Shown here: piece after piece, positions 16,646 to 25,733 of the stretch
How the letters are laid out: each line of letters begins with the position of its first letter
Numbering within the stretch: position 1 is the stretch's first letter
Assembly: GCF_030818015.1 (NCBI RefSeq)
Contig: NZ_JAUSZX010000001.1
Span: 2,232,001-2,296,000 of the forward strand
From: Arthrobacter globiformis
GTDB taxonomy: Bacteria > Actinomycetota > Actinomycetes > Actinomycetales > Micrococcaceae
DNA: 64,000 bases
Direction: 5' to 3'
The notes under the pieces: model-generated
Seen by the model: only the letters and a program-made list of their open reading frames with translations
Told to the model about the DNA's origin: nothing
The model's database searches: none
Made by a program: the position numbers and the translations under genes

Positions 16646-19600
16646 ATGATCAAGAATTTCGATGCCAAACGCGCCACCCGCGCCAAGAGCTCTGGCGGGC
16701 GGGACCCGGTGCCCCGGCCCGGGGCCTCAGGGCTGCGCCGGTGGTTGGCGACCGCAGTGTCCACAACCATGCTGGCGGCTGCGCTGGCACCGCTGGGCAT
16801 TGCCCCGGTGCAGGCGGCAGTGGCCGGAATGGGTGCCGTAGACCCACAGAACGGCTTTCCCACCTGGTATTCGGACGGCAACGTCAAACTGCAGCTGTGC
16901 TACATGGCTGGTGCCGGGTGCCTCTCCGAGCCCCCGGACGCGGCAAAGCCGGCATCCTATCCGGACAATTTCCCGGAGGAGGCCTTCTGGTTCCAGGCCA
17001 GCGCCACGAGCGGGAACCTCCTCTACGAAGCGGCCCTGGAAGGAGCCCACCTCAACGGAGCCGTCGTCCCCGGGGAGCAGATGGGCTTTGGCCGGCTCCG
17101 CTTCATCGTGGATAACCTCAAAGCCGGGGCATCGTACAAAATCACACACCCTTACGGCGTTAACACCTTCGTTGCCGCTCCCGACAAAAAAGTCCCCACC
17201 CTCGGCCGGATCAAGCAAACCATTGACGCCGGAGTCTGCGCTCCCAGCGCCACGACGCCTTGTGACTGGGCGGGGGTCGGCGAAGCCTTCCTCGGTGACT
17301 ACAAAGTAGGTACCACAGCGAGCTTCCTCAAACAGGTCGGAGCCGCCCCTGGCACCCTGGGTGACATCAACACGGCCCGCCCGGTAACTGGAGCCCCATC
17401 CGGGAACAACTTCGTCACCGTGGAAGGACCCGACGCCGGAGGCCCCGGTGTTGACGTCCTGACCGTCAGTACGTTCACTGTGCAGGGCCTGATCTACGAT
17501 GGCGCCGATGCCGCTCCGTCCGTTCCCGATCTGACCGCAGCCGGTGACAGCGGCCGGTCCGGCACCGACAACATCACCAACGCCACCACGCCAACGTTCA
17601 CCGGCACCGTTCCGGGCACCGGCCCGGCCGGTACCACCGTAGAGCTGCTCGTGGACGGGGCCGCGGTAGCGTCAGCCGTCTCGGACGGCACTGCATACTC
17701 CCTCTCGCCCGCGTCCCCCATGGCACCGGGGTCCCACAAGATCCAGACACGCACACCCAATCCCGCCTACACGCTGGATCCGAACGGAATTCCCGTCGAC
17801 CCCGCCGCACCCCAGTACCTGGTCTCACTGGCACTGACAATCACCGTGGATACGACCGCGCCTTCGACGACCGTCTCGGCACCGTTTCCATCAAACCCCA
17901 CACTGGACAACACACCAACGTTGAACTTCACCCGGGAAGCCGGAGCAACGTCCGAATGCCAGCTGATGCCGACCAACACGTCCTGGGATCCTACCTGCAG
18001 CTCCCCGCAAACCTACGATGCCCAGGTCGACGGCAACTACACCTTCAACGTCCGCTCCACCGATGCAGCCGGCAATGTCGGCGCGCCCGCGACATATTCA
18101 TGGCGCATCGGCCCGGCAGACACCCTGGCGCCCACCGTCGCGGGGCACACGCCTGCCGACACCGCCCTAAATGTGAGCACCACGGCCACCGTCACAGCCA
18201 CCTTCAGCGAAGACGTCCAAGGCGTCAGCAACACCACGATGACCCTCCAGGACGCTTCCGGCACCCCGGTAATAGCCGACGTCACCCGCAACGGAGCCAC
18301 AAATCAGTGGATCCTGGACCCGACAGCGAACCTTGCCGCAGGCACCACATACACGGCCACGCTCACCGGCGGCCCGGCCGCCATCAGGGACGCCACGAAC
18401 AACCAGCTCACGACCACCAGCTGGACCTTCACCACCGCGCCCCCGCCCGACACCACCGCGCCCACCCTAACCGCATGGACACCATCAACGGCGGCCACCA
18501 ACGTCGACACCACAGCCAACGTCACCGCCACCTTCAGCGAAGCCGTCCAAGGCGTCAGCGCCGCCACCTTCACCCTCAAGGACGCAGCAGGAACCGCCAT
18601 ACCCGCCACGGTCACCTACGACTCCGCAACCCGCGTGGCCACTCTTGACCCGACTGCCAGCCTCGCAGCCAACAACACCTACACAGCCGCACTTACCGGC
18701 GGAGCCTCCGGAATCCGGGACGCCGCCAACAACGCGCTGACAACATCAACCTGGACCTTCACCACCGCCCCACCGCCCGACACGGCCGCACCCACCCTGA
18801 CAACACGGGCACCGGCCCCGGCGGAGACCACCGTCAGCACCACCGCCAACATCACCGCCACGTTCAACGAAACAGTCCAGGGTGTCAGCGGCACCACCTT
18901 CACCTTGAAGAACACCGCCGGAACAGCCGTAGCAGCCACGATCACCCGCAACGGAACCACCAACCAGTGGATTCTTGACCCAACCGCTGCCCTGGTCCCG
19001 GACACGAAATACACCGCCACCCTGACCGGCAGCCCCTCGGCCATCAGGGACGGAGCCAACAACCCGCTGGCAACAACCAGTTGGACCTTCATCACCGGAC
19101 CCGCACCCACCATCACCACCCGCACCCCCGGGACAGGAGCCTTCGCCGCCTCCACCACCGCCAACATCACCGCCACCTTCAACGAAAACGTGACCGGTGT
19201 CAGCGGCACCACATTCACCCTGAAGAACGCGGCAGGAACAGCAATAACGGCAGCAGTCTCCTACAACGCCACCACCCGGGTCGCGACCCTTAACCCGTCA
19301 GCCAACCTCACAGCCGATACCAAATACACCGCTACCCTGACCGGCGGTACCGCCGCGATCCGCGACACGGCCGGCAACCCGGCTGCGACCTCAAGCTGGA
19401 CCTTCACCACCGGTCCAGCCCCCACCATCACCAGCCGCACCGCCGCCTCCGGCGCGACCGGCGTTTCCCGCACAGCAAACATCACCGCCACCTTCAGCGA
19501 AAACGTCACCGGTGTCAGCGGCACCACGTTCACCCTGAAGAACGGCACCACCTCCATCACCGCGGTCGTGACCTACAACGCCACCACCCGGGTAGCCACG

Positions 19601-19732
19601 CTCAACCCCTCAGCGACCCTGGCGGCAAGTACCCGCTACACCGCCGCGCTGACCGGCGGGGCTGCAGCAATCCGGGACGCCGGCGGCAACCCACTGGCCA
19701 GCACAACCTGGACCTTCACCACCGGGAGGTAA
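16646..19732 (+). CDS. Secreted protein with five SbsA/Big_5 Ig-like repeats
   Basis: 1028 aa. A long twin-basic-free signal peptide region (GLRRWLATAVSTTMLAAALA then PLGIAPVQA) precedes a unique N-terminal domain (about residues 60-285), an Ig-like segment starting SVPDLTAAGDSG, a second with two Cys (SECQLMP...DPTCSS), and five tandem repeats of about 105 residues from residue 495 to the end. Each repeat runs APT-x-TP, ANVTATFSE-VQGVS, TFTLKDAAG, TYTA-LTGG, AIRDA, TTSWTFTT, the Big_5 pattern. No sorting signal or membrane anchor follows, so it is released or held by other means. Likely an adhesive or surface-layer type protein; RBS AGGGGATGAGAGC. A strong terminator follows. Confidence 0.85.
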   Translation: MIKNFDAKRATRAKSSGGRDPVPRPGASGLRRWLATAVSTTMLAAALAPLGIAPVQAAVAGMGAVDPQNGFPTWYSDGNVKLQLCYMAGAGCLSEPPDAAKPASYPDNFPEEAFWFQASATSGNLLYEAALEGAHLNGAVVPGEQMGFGRLRFIVDNLKAGASYKITHPYGVNTFVAAPDKKVPTLGRIKQTIDAGVCAPSATTPCDWAGVGEAFLGDYKVGTTASFLKQVGAAPGTLGDINTARPVTGAPSGNNFVTVEGPDAGGPGVDVLTVSTFTVQGLIYDGADAAPSVPDLTAAGDSGRSGTDNITNATTPTFTGTVPGTGPAGTTVELLVDGAAVASAVSDGTAYSLSPASPMAPGSHKIQTRTPNPAYTLDPNGIPVDPAAPQYLVSLALTITVDTTAPSTTVSAPFPSNPTLDNTPTLNFTREAGATSECQLMPTNTSWDPTCSSPQTYDAQVDGNYTFNVRSTDAAGNVGAPATYSWRIGPADTLAPTVAGHTPADTALNVSTTATVTATFSEDVQGVSNTTMTLQDASGTPVIADVTRNGATNQWILDPTANLAAGTTYTATLTGGPAAIRDATNNQLTTTSWTFTTAPPPDTTAPTLTAWTPSTAATNVDTTANVTATFSEAVQGVSAATFTLKDAAGTAIPATVTYDSATRVATLDPTASLAANNTYTAALTGGASGIRDAANNALTTSTWTFTTAPPPDTAAPTLTTRAPAPAETTVSTTANITATFNETVQGVSGTTFTLKNTAGTAVAATITRNGTTNQWILDPTAALVPDTKYTATLTGSPSAIRDGANNPLATTSWTFITGPAPTITTRTPGTGAFAASTTANITATFNENVTGVSGTTFTLKNAAGTAITAAVSYNATTRVATLNPSANLTADTKYTATLTGGTAAIRDTAGNPAATSSWTFTTGPAPTITSRTAASGATGVSRTANITATFSENVTGVSGTTFTLKNGTTSITAVVTYNATTRVATLNPSATLAASTRYTAALTGGAAAIRDAGGNPLASTTWTFTTGR

Positions 19733-19951
19733 CGGACGGCTGCACGCCTGCAACACATGGCCGGGCCCCTGAACAATGACAAATCGGTTCATGGGCCCGG
19801 CCCTGGCAACGGACGTCTGGATGTTCGGCATCGATGTCGCCCTCGTGCTGGACCGCTAGCCCAAATCCGGAAACACCCGTTAGCGAACTCCGCACAGCGG
19901 GCCTTGCCGGATACCTGCAGGCGGCTGGCCACGGAACGTCGGAGTGAAAGC

Positions 19952-19991
19952 GGAAGCCCCCGCATCCAACCAAGTGGATGCGGGGGCTTCC
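19952..19991. terminator. Perfect 17-bp hairpin terminator
   Basis: Arms GGAAGCCCCCGCATCCA and TGGATGCGGGGGCTTCC around a 6-base loop, downstream of the Ig-repeat gene. Confidence 0.85.
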
Positions 19992-20323
19992 CAGCGACAG
20001 GAACCGCCACGGCTGAGCCGCAGTGAGCCTAGAGACAGGCTAGACCCGCTTACCTCGCAAATCCACCGAAGCTCGGTCGGGTCACTAATCGCAGCCGCAA
20101 GGTTCTGATGGACAAGGCGCCCGTAGAACTGGACGAAACCTTGGGTCGCGGCGTACTTAAGTGGTCTGGCTTGGTTCAGTCGCCACTGCCATGTCACCGT
20201 CCGGTCTGCCGGCTGAGCGGGCATCTTCCGGCAACTGGCCGACAGATTGCCATCGCAAGTCCTAAGCTCCTCCCCTTTGCCCGGTAAGTCCCCGAACTGG
20301 AGCACTACGGCAGTCTCACAACC

Positions 20324-21684
20324 GGGACTGTCGGAATAACGGTGGATTCATGGTTGGCCTGACACGCCGGGCGTTGCCTGGCGGGGAGGACTGATCATGA
20401 GCGACACCATGGATCCCATGGCGACTGATGTGGATCAGCAAGAGTTAGCGCAGCAGCTCCTGGCCCAGGCGAGGGAGCAGGGCATCGACCTCGTCGGCCC
20501 GGACGGGCTGTTGAACCGGCTCACCAAAAACGTCCTGGAGACCGCTTTGGAAGCCGAAATGGACGAACACCTCGGATACGAAAAGCACGATGTGTCCGGG
20601 CGCGGGAGCGGGAACTCCCGCAACGGCACACGCACGAAGACCGCGCTGACGGAGATCGGGCCCGTGGAGATCGACGTGCCGCGGGACACCGGCTCGACGT
20701 TTGATCCGCAGATCGTCAAGAAGCGGCAGCGCCGGCTGACCGGTGTTGACGAGATCGTGTTGTCACTGAGCGCGAAAGGGCTCACGACCGGTGAGATCGC
20801 GGCCCATTTCGCGGAAGTGTTCGGCGCCAGGGTCTCCAAGGACACCATCTCGCGGATCACGGAGAAGGTCATTGGGGAGATGACTGAGTGGCAGAACCGG
20901 CCGCTGGACCGGGTCTACCCGGTGGTGTTCATCGACGCGATCCACGTCAAGGTCCGCGACGGGCAGGTCACGAACCGGCCCGTTTACGTGGCTATCGGTG
21001 TCAGCGTCAACGGGGAACGGGACATCCTGGGGCTGTGGGCCGGGGACGGCGGCGAAGGGGCAAAGTTCTGGCTCTCGGTGCTGACCGAGATCAAGAACCG
21101 CGGCGTCGAGGACGTCTGCATCACGGTCTGCGACGGGCTCAAGGGCCTGCCCGAGGCGATCACCACGGTCTGGGCCCTGGCGGTGGTCCAGACCTGCATC
21201 GTGCACCTGATCCGGAACACCTTCCGCTACGCGGCCCGGCAGTACTGGGACGAGATGTCCCGTGACCTCCGTCCGGTCTACACGGCACCCTCCGAGGCCG
21301 CGGCGAAGGAGCGATTCGTGGAGTTCTCGACCAAATGGGGCCGGCAGTACCCGGCGATCACCCGGCTGTGGGAGAACGCCTGGAGCGAGTTCGTGCCGTT
21401 CCTGGACTACGACGTCGAAATCCGGCGGGTCATCTGCAGCACCAATGCCATCGAATCCCTCAACGCCCGCTACCGGCGCGCGGTCAGGGCCCGGGGGCAT
21501 TTCCCCACCGAGCAGGCGGCCCTGAAATGCCTCTACCTCGCCACCCGGGCACTGGACCCCACCGGCAAAGGCAGGGCACGATGCGCCACACGATGGAAGC
21601 CGGCCCTGAACGCCTTCGCCATCAGCTTCGACGGAAGAATCAACTAAATGCCAACCATGGATCCACCGAAAATCGGACAGTCCC
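20324..21684 (+). mobile_element. Intact IS256-family insertion sequence with 7-bp target duplication
   Basis: Terminal inverted repeats of 35 bases: the left starts GGGACTGTCGGAATAACGG (20324-20358), the right, on the opposite strand, GGGACTGTCCGATTTTCGG (21650-21684), both ending GGTGGAT(T/C)CATGGTTGGC. CACAACC occurs just outside each end (20317-20323 and 21685-21691), a target duplication. One full-length transposase gene inside. The target is a 26-bp dyad site found elsewhere in the window. Confidence 0.9.
20397..21647 (+). CDS. IS256-family transposase
   Basis: 416 aa, standard for the family, reading frame intact. The DDE residues are in FIDAIHVKVRDG (first Asp), TVCDGLKGLPEA (second Asp) and STNAIESLNARYRRA (Glu), with the expected C/HxxC-type segment VVQTCIVHLIRNT between them. 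It moves the element by copy-out-paste-in as known for IS256. Remnants of related transposases at 4135-4308 and 51040-51166 show earlier activity of this family here. Confidence 0.95.
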   Translation: MSDTMDPMATDVDQQELAQQLLAQAREQGIDLVGPDGLLNRLTKNVLETALEAEMDEHLGYEKHDVSGRGSGNSRNGTRTKTALTEIGPVEIDVPRDTGSTFDPQIVKKRQRRLTGVDEIVLSLSAKGLTTGEIAAHFAEVFGARVSKDTISRITEKVIGEMTEWQNRPLDRVYPVVFIDAIHVKVRDGQVTNRPVYVAIGVSVNGERDILGLWAGDGGEGAKFWLSVLTEIKNRGVEDVCITVCDGLKGLPEAITTVWALAVVQTCIVHLIRNTFRYAARQYWDEMSRDLRPVYTAPSEAAAKERFVEFSTKWGRQYPAITRLWENAWSEFVPFLDYDVEIRRVICSTNAIESLNARYRRAVRARGHFPTEQAALKCLYLATRALDPTGKGRARCATRWKPALNAFAISFDGRIN

Positions 21685-21691
21685 CACAACC

Positions 21692-21742
21692 ATAGGGTTT
21701 CGAGGCGCAGAGGTTTCGAGACACCGAATGGGTTAGCTGAAG
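21692..21742 (+). repeat. Right part of a split 26-bp dyad site plus shared downstream repeat
   Basis: ATAGGGTTTCGAGGC continues the half-site GTCTCACAACC left at 20313-20323, and the following GCAGAGGTTTCGAGAC then CCGAAT, GGTTAG and GAAGG matches 13182-13216. Confidence 0.6.
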
Positions 21743-21808
21743 GAGTCGGCCGCCCCTCAGACGGGACCCCAAGGGACGCGAATGACGGCCTATCGGTAGG
21801 CTGGGCCC

Positions 21809-22303
21809 ATGGCGTTGGGGGACGCGGCGCAGCCGCAGGCAGTTCGATCAAACAGGGTGGTTCTGGATGCCTACGGGTTCATCAAGGCCTGGCTGATCGC
21901 AACTTCGCTCTGGGTAGGTGTACTGCTGTTGGTGGTAGCGGCATACTTTGGCGTGCCCGCCGTCCGGAATGGGAATGACGCCGGCCACGTGTGGGGCTTA
22001 TTGGGTATGGCGACTTTTTATGGCTTCGGAGTTGCCTTGGTGTTCGCGGCGCCACTGGGCTGGGTGTTGGCCTACCTTTTGCGCCCGGTCCGGAATCAAT
22101 GGGTCCACATCGGAGCCTTTTCCGTTGTACCAACTCTTGCGTTCTGGCTGTTGGGCAGTGTCTTGGGTTTTGGCTGGCAGCCCGTAATGCTAATCCCGTG
22201 GGCCACCGTTGGCGTAGCGGCAGCCATCGGCCGTTGGGCGGTCCGCAAGGACGTCCTCTTCACTAATTCTGCAGATCTCCCATTTGAGCATCCTGCAAGC
22301 TGA
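21809..22303 (+). CDS. Four-helix membrane protein, unknown
   Basis: 164 aa with four hydrophobic segments: WLIATSLWVGVLLLVVAAYF, LLGMATFYGFGVALVFAAPL, IGAFSVVPTLAFWLLGSVLG and VMLIPWATVGVAAAIGRWAV. No ribosome site is evident, so it could be leaderless. It lies directly after the IS256 element and the shared repeat; convergent with the next gene. No family recognised. Confidence 0.6.
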   Translation: MALGDAAQPQAVRSNRVVLDAYGFIKAWLIATSLWVGVLLLVVAAYFGVPAVRNGNDAGHVWGLLGMATFYGFGVALVFAAPLGWVLAYLLRPVRNQWVHIGAFSVVPTLAFWLLGSVLGFGWQPVMLIPWATVGVAAAIGRWAVRKDVLFTNSADLPFEHPAS

Positions 22304-22328
22304 TCGTGAGACGAAGGGCGAACGGCAC

Positions 22329-22577
22329 TCATAACCCCTTACGCCTCCACCGCCAGTCCGATATCCATGCGATGATTTGTTCTACAAATCTGGGATAGAC
22401 CGGATGCGCCGGAAATGCTTTCCGTAATGCATCCTGCGCTTCCTGATCCGCAAACCAGGAGACGTCTAGATTATTGAGGTAGTCGTCTAGCTCGGCCACA
22501 TCGTCGAAGTCCATTTCTGCGTCCGGGTCAGTAATTCCCCGGCCGTCACCGAATTCGACCATGTACCAGTCCGGCAC
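22329..22577 (-). CDS. Small acidic hypothetical protein (82 aa)
   Basis: Very acidic N-terminal half (DPDAEMDFDDVAELDDYLNN) and Trp/Arg-rich end (IIAWISDWRWRRKGL). Resembles small immunity- or adaptor-type proteins only in composition; no family recognised. Complete from ATG to stop. Confidence 0.5.
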   Translation of the reverse strand: MPDWYMVEFGDGRGITDPDAEMDFDDVAELDDYLNNLDVSWFADQEAQDALRKAFPAHPVYPRFVEQIIAWISDWRWRRKGL

Positions 22578-22745
22578 GTTCGGAGTGACCTACCTTAAGC
22601 AGGCAACATAGCACCCGGCCTGAGGACCTGCTTTGCATATGCCGACTGAGACGCGATGGCCTGAAAGGCCATATGGAATGTCAGGCCTCACCATGGAATG
22701 AATCTCTGATGCCGGACATGGACGTCGAACTTGGCTCTGGGCTTA

Positions 22746-22810
22746 GCGGCAAGCATGAGTTGAATCCTAGTTCAGACATCTAAGCCAATAGCCGAACCCG
22801 GAGCGTTAGT
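22746..22810 (-). repeat. Partial duplicate of the phosphoribosyltransferase gene leader
   Basis: GCATGAGTTGAATCCTAGTT then CAGACATCTAA and AGCCGAA-CCCGG-GCGT recur at 24453-24525, where they are the start codon and upstream region of the gene at 23906-24463. Here the coding part breaks off after a few codons. The rest of 22578-22920 holds nothing I recognise. Confidence 0.65.
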
Positions 22811-22920
22811 AACGTCGGTAAGCCGCCCGTCCGCATAACATCCCGAGAGGGGGTACCCACACCTACCCTTTCGCCCCTTCAGGAACCTCTACCGGGTGTG
22901 ATTCCTCTTAGAATGACCGC

Positions 22921-23238
22921 ATGGATGCCAGAACTCAGGAGTACCGACGCCTGCGCCGTGAGGTAACCGCGTGCGTCAACGCTCATGACCTTCTCGGAGT
23001 CTTGGACGATGCGCCGCCCGACGAATACGACCCCGAAATCGAAGACTTCACGCGCCTCATCGCCAAAGGCGAACCCGTCACTCCAGAGCTAGTCGCCGCT
23101 GTCTGCCAGAAATGGTTCGGCGACAGCAAGGAAGCGCCAGAACCACCCACGCCACGAATCACGGCACTCGCCAACGACCTCACAACCATCCAGCGCGAAT
23201 ATGCTTCCCGGCCGCCAGGTACACGATTGACCGACTGA
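22921..23238 (+). CDS. Hypothetical protein (105 aa)
   Basis: Soluble, acidic. LRREVTACVNAHDLLGVLDD then APPDEYDPEIEDFTRLI and ELVAAVCQKWFGDS suggest an alpha-helical protein like small DUF1871-type proteins, though the match is from impression only. A weak ribosome site precedes ATG 22921. Confidence 0.55.
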   Translation: MDARTQEYRRLRREVTACVNAHDLLGVLDDAPPDEYDPEIEDFTRLIAKGEPVTPELVAAVCQKWFGDSKEAPEPPTPRITALANDLTTIQREYASRPPGTRLTD

Positions 23239-23265
23239 GACGGGTGGGCGTGAGAAAGTGTCGGT

Positions 23266-23855
23266 ATGGGGATTGCTGACCGCCCGGAGGCCATGTCGCT
23301 GGCACACCGAGGTTTGGCTGGGGCAGCCTGGCGCACGCTTGACTCAGCCCGTCGCAAGCATCTGCCTTCCTGCGCCGTTGCCGCAACCGAAGCGCTGCAC
23401 TGGGCATGTGCCCTCGACGAGCAGTTGAGAGGTGAAGAACCGGGCTATGAGTCTCGTCGAGATCAGGACCAAGAAGGACGGGTCCTGCCAGGGCTGCGCC
23501 ATGTTCGGGACAGGGCGATGCACCAGTCATCATAGGGACTGCTGAGGACAATCGGTCATTCTTCAAGCCTCGCAGCGGGGTTTTGCACATAGCATCCTCG
23601 GCCCCGATTTGGGCTCCGACAGAAACACTTCCGAAAGCAGACAAGCGCCACCGTTGGCCAGTTCGGGAAGCGGCCTATGAGGAATACGTTGTTGAACGCG
23701 GAGCTTGGAAGCCTCTATTTGCTGCTCTACGGTTCCTCACGCGTGAGTTAGAAGGCAAGATTTCCCTTGTGCCTATCGATGAGCCGGAGTGGTATCAGGA
23801 ACTTTCAGTCGAGGAGCGGACCACGATCAGCCAACTGCCGATGATGTTCAAGTAG
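23266..23855 (+). pseudogene. Frameshifted hypothetical gene, conserved actinobacterial family
   Basis: The first frame carries ATEALHWACALDEQLRGEEP and PGLRHVRDRAMHQ, a pattern I associate with an uncharacterised actinobacterial family (WACALDE ... GLR-AR--A-HQ). Near 23525 the frame changes, and the second frame continues without a break of sense: VIIGTAEDNRSFFKPRSGVL, ADKRHRWPVREAAYEEYVVE, RGAWKPLFAALRFLTRELEG. One base change would restore a product of about 195 aa. Decay or a base-call error. Confidence 0.65.
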
Positions 23856-23905
23856 GACGTTTGGTGTCGCGCTATCCAAGAGGACGGCAAAGTATTGGAT
23901 TCGCC

Positions 23906-24463
23906 CTAAAGGTCTCGGATATGAAAAACAGACTTGAGGTTCAGCTGACGCCTCGGCTGGCTCTCCTTGAGATTGTCGATCAGGACCGATGCCCCGACCC
24001 ATGCCGCTCCAATTTCAGCAATGAGTCGTTGCAGCGCCATGAGCTGACCACCACTGTCGATCAGATCGTCTACGGCGAGTACCCGGTCCCCGGAGCGGAT
24101 GAGGCCCTTCGGCAGCCCCAGCTCGAGGTGGCGGTCTTTGTAATCGGGCGGGCTAGTGACCGTGACCCAAGGATCGCTGTCGAAGGATTGGGCAGCGTCC
24201 TTACGGATTGGGCAAAAGCCGACGCCCAAGCTCGCCGCGGCGAGGATACCTGTGAGGTATCCGCTGGCGGAGGGGCCGATGACAACGGTGGGACTGGCCG
24301 TGCGGAAGGATTCAGCGAGCAGATCCCCTACGCCGGCTACAACTTCCGGGTCCCGCCACCAGGTGTACAGATTGAAGAATTTGCTGCCGGTTTCGGGACT
24401 AGTTTTCCAGTCGAATATCTCTGCCATGTGTTGGCGGAGTTCTTTGGGGTTGGCGGCAGGCAT
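23906..24463 (-). CDS. Phosphoribosyltransferase-family protein
   Basis: 185 aa with a type I PRTase fold. The PRPP-binding loop is VLAVDDLIDSGGQLMALQRL; the preceding conserved region PTVVIGPSASGYLTGILAAA holds the phosphate-loop glycines. The substrate base cannot be deduced; orotate-type and ComF/adenine-type relatives share this core. The leader of this gene is duplicated at 22.75 kb. It overlaps nothing and is transcribed against its neighbours. Confidence 0.82.
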   Translation of the reverse strand: MPAANPKELRQHMAEIFDWKTSPETGSKFFNLYTWWRDPEVVAGVGDLLAESFRTASPTVVIGPSASGYLTGILAAASLGVGFCPIRKDAAQSFDSDPWVTVTSPPDYKDRHLELGLPKGLIRSGDRVLAVDDLIDSGGQLMALQRLIAEIGAAWVGASVLIDNLKESQPRRQLNLKSVFHIRDL

Positions 24464-24803
24464 GAGTTGAATCCTAGTTCAGACATCTAAAGCCGAGAGC
24501 CGAAACCCGGGGCGTCAAAAAACGTCCCGAAAGAGGGCGGCCCGTATATCGTCCCGCAAGCCGGTCCTGAGCCGGGATGAAAGTTCCCTGGCATGCGGGT
24601 CTGCTGCTTTTCGGAAGCGGTGTCCCGTAAGACTGGTCCGGTGGACTGTCCAGCGAAGGAGCGCCAAACGCCACGATCTCCTTGGTTGAACTGTATCTTT
24701 GAAAGCCCCACAGATAAGTGCTTCTTAGGCCGAGATTGTCTTGTCATTGAGCGAACTGGCCCGCGAGTACAGACCCAGCCGAGCTGCCTATGAGGCAGGT
24801 CAG

Positions 24804-25376
24804 ATGACGTTTGTTGGACTTGTGGTTGGCGGCCCATACGAGGACTGTTTCGTTCACGTCGGCACATGGCGAATCGTGCCAAAACGCCGGTTTCTGCTGC
24901 TTCCTGTACGGACTGAAGGCGACAACTTCGGAGGGTACTTCGCGGACTTTAGCGGAACTGCAAAGCATCACGACGAGTCACTCGAGTACACAGAGAACCC
25001 GCTGAACTTTGACCAGATCGACGATTTCCTGCGGCAGCACGACATACTCTGGGCAGCTCCGGACGACGTAGATGTTTTCGCTCGCGCGTATATCCCGCAC
25101 ATAACCAGCAGATTCCGAACGCCTAAGCCACGCAAGCCAGACGAACCTCTTCCGCTCAACTGGCCGAATCCGCCCGACGGGTGGGGTAGCGATAACGGTC
25201 CGTTCATTCTGAGGCGCCAGCGCTACCAAGACCGTAGTAGCGCTAAGGCACCTCGACTAGAACTGAATGATGTCTCACAACCCTTGGGATACGAGACGTC
25301 TCACCCGCTGAGCGCGCTCCGCACCTATGGAGGCGGATCTCAGGGCCCAAGGGCTTCTTACATCTATGTGTCGTAA
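24804..25376 (+). CDS. Hypothetical protein, C-terminus built from a recombination-type site
   Basis: About 190 aa from ATG 24804 (behind GAGGCAGG); TTG 24741 would add 21 residues. Begins MTFVGLVVGGPYEDCFVHVG, then WRIVPKRRFLLLPVRTEGDN. No family recognised. The last 35 codons run through the 26-bp dyad site at 25272-25297 (DVSQPLGYETSHPL), so the native C-terminus was probably replaced by insertion or recombination. Confidence 0.5.
   Translation: MTFVGLVVGGPYEDCFVHVGTWRIVPKRRFLLLPVRTEGDNFGGYFADFSGTAKHHDESLEYTENPLNFDQIDDFLRQHDILWAAPDDVDVFARAYIPHITSRFRTPKPRKPDEPLPLNWPNPPDGWGSDNGPFILRRQRYQDRSSAKAPRLELNDVSQPLGYETSHPLSALRTYGGGSQGPRASYIYVS
25272..25297 (+). repeat. 26-bp dyad recombination-site-like repeat, copy 2
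   Basis: Arms GTCTCACAACCC and GGGATACGAGAC with central TT. It is followed by GTCTCA, which places a second half-site back to back. Lies 437 bases before the serine recombinase gene. Confidence 0.65.
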
Positions 25377-25405
25377 CTACGTTCTTCAATATCGCTGCTC
25401 ACCAT

Positions 25406-25624
25406 TAGTTGCGAGACAGAGAGCTCCGCTTAGGGAATGTCAGCGGCATACTTGGCTTCGCAGTACGCCGGTTGGACTTCTTAGTCGCTCGTTGGCTGGA
25501 TGCAGGTTAGAAACGACCGTTTCTGGATGCACTCCCGGGGGGCAATGGGGGAGAGGCCGATTCCGTCCTTGTTCTCTGGCTGCTCGGAGGCCGATTAGGG
25601 GCTAGTCAATAACGACCGTTTCTG
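25406..25624 (+). promoter_or_regulatory. Repeat cluster upstream of the serine recombinase
   Basis: Contains the half-site TAGTTGCGAGAC (25406-25417), the perfect palindrome AGAAACGACCGTTTCT (25509-25524) and a partial second copy AACGACCGTTTCTG (25611-25624), 99 bases apart. No gene is evident in 25377-25733. These may be regulator or recombinase accessory sites. Confidence 0.45.
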
Positions 25625-25733
25625 AGCTGCTCCCGGCACGCCTCCGAAAAATCTTCAAAAAGCACTCTTATCGTGGTCAAAACTGTTTTTCGAAATGAAA
25701 GCTGGTCAAAACCTGAACTGGAGGCTTTTTGAC

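Noticed and set aside
20763..21851. 362-aa minus-strand frame opposite the IS256 transposase
   Set aside because: No family resemblance, fully antisense to an intact transposase.
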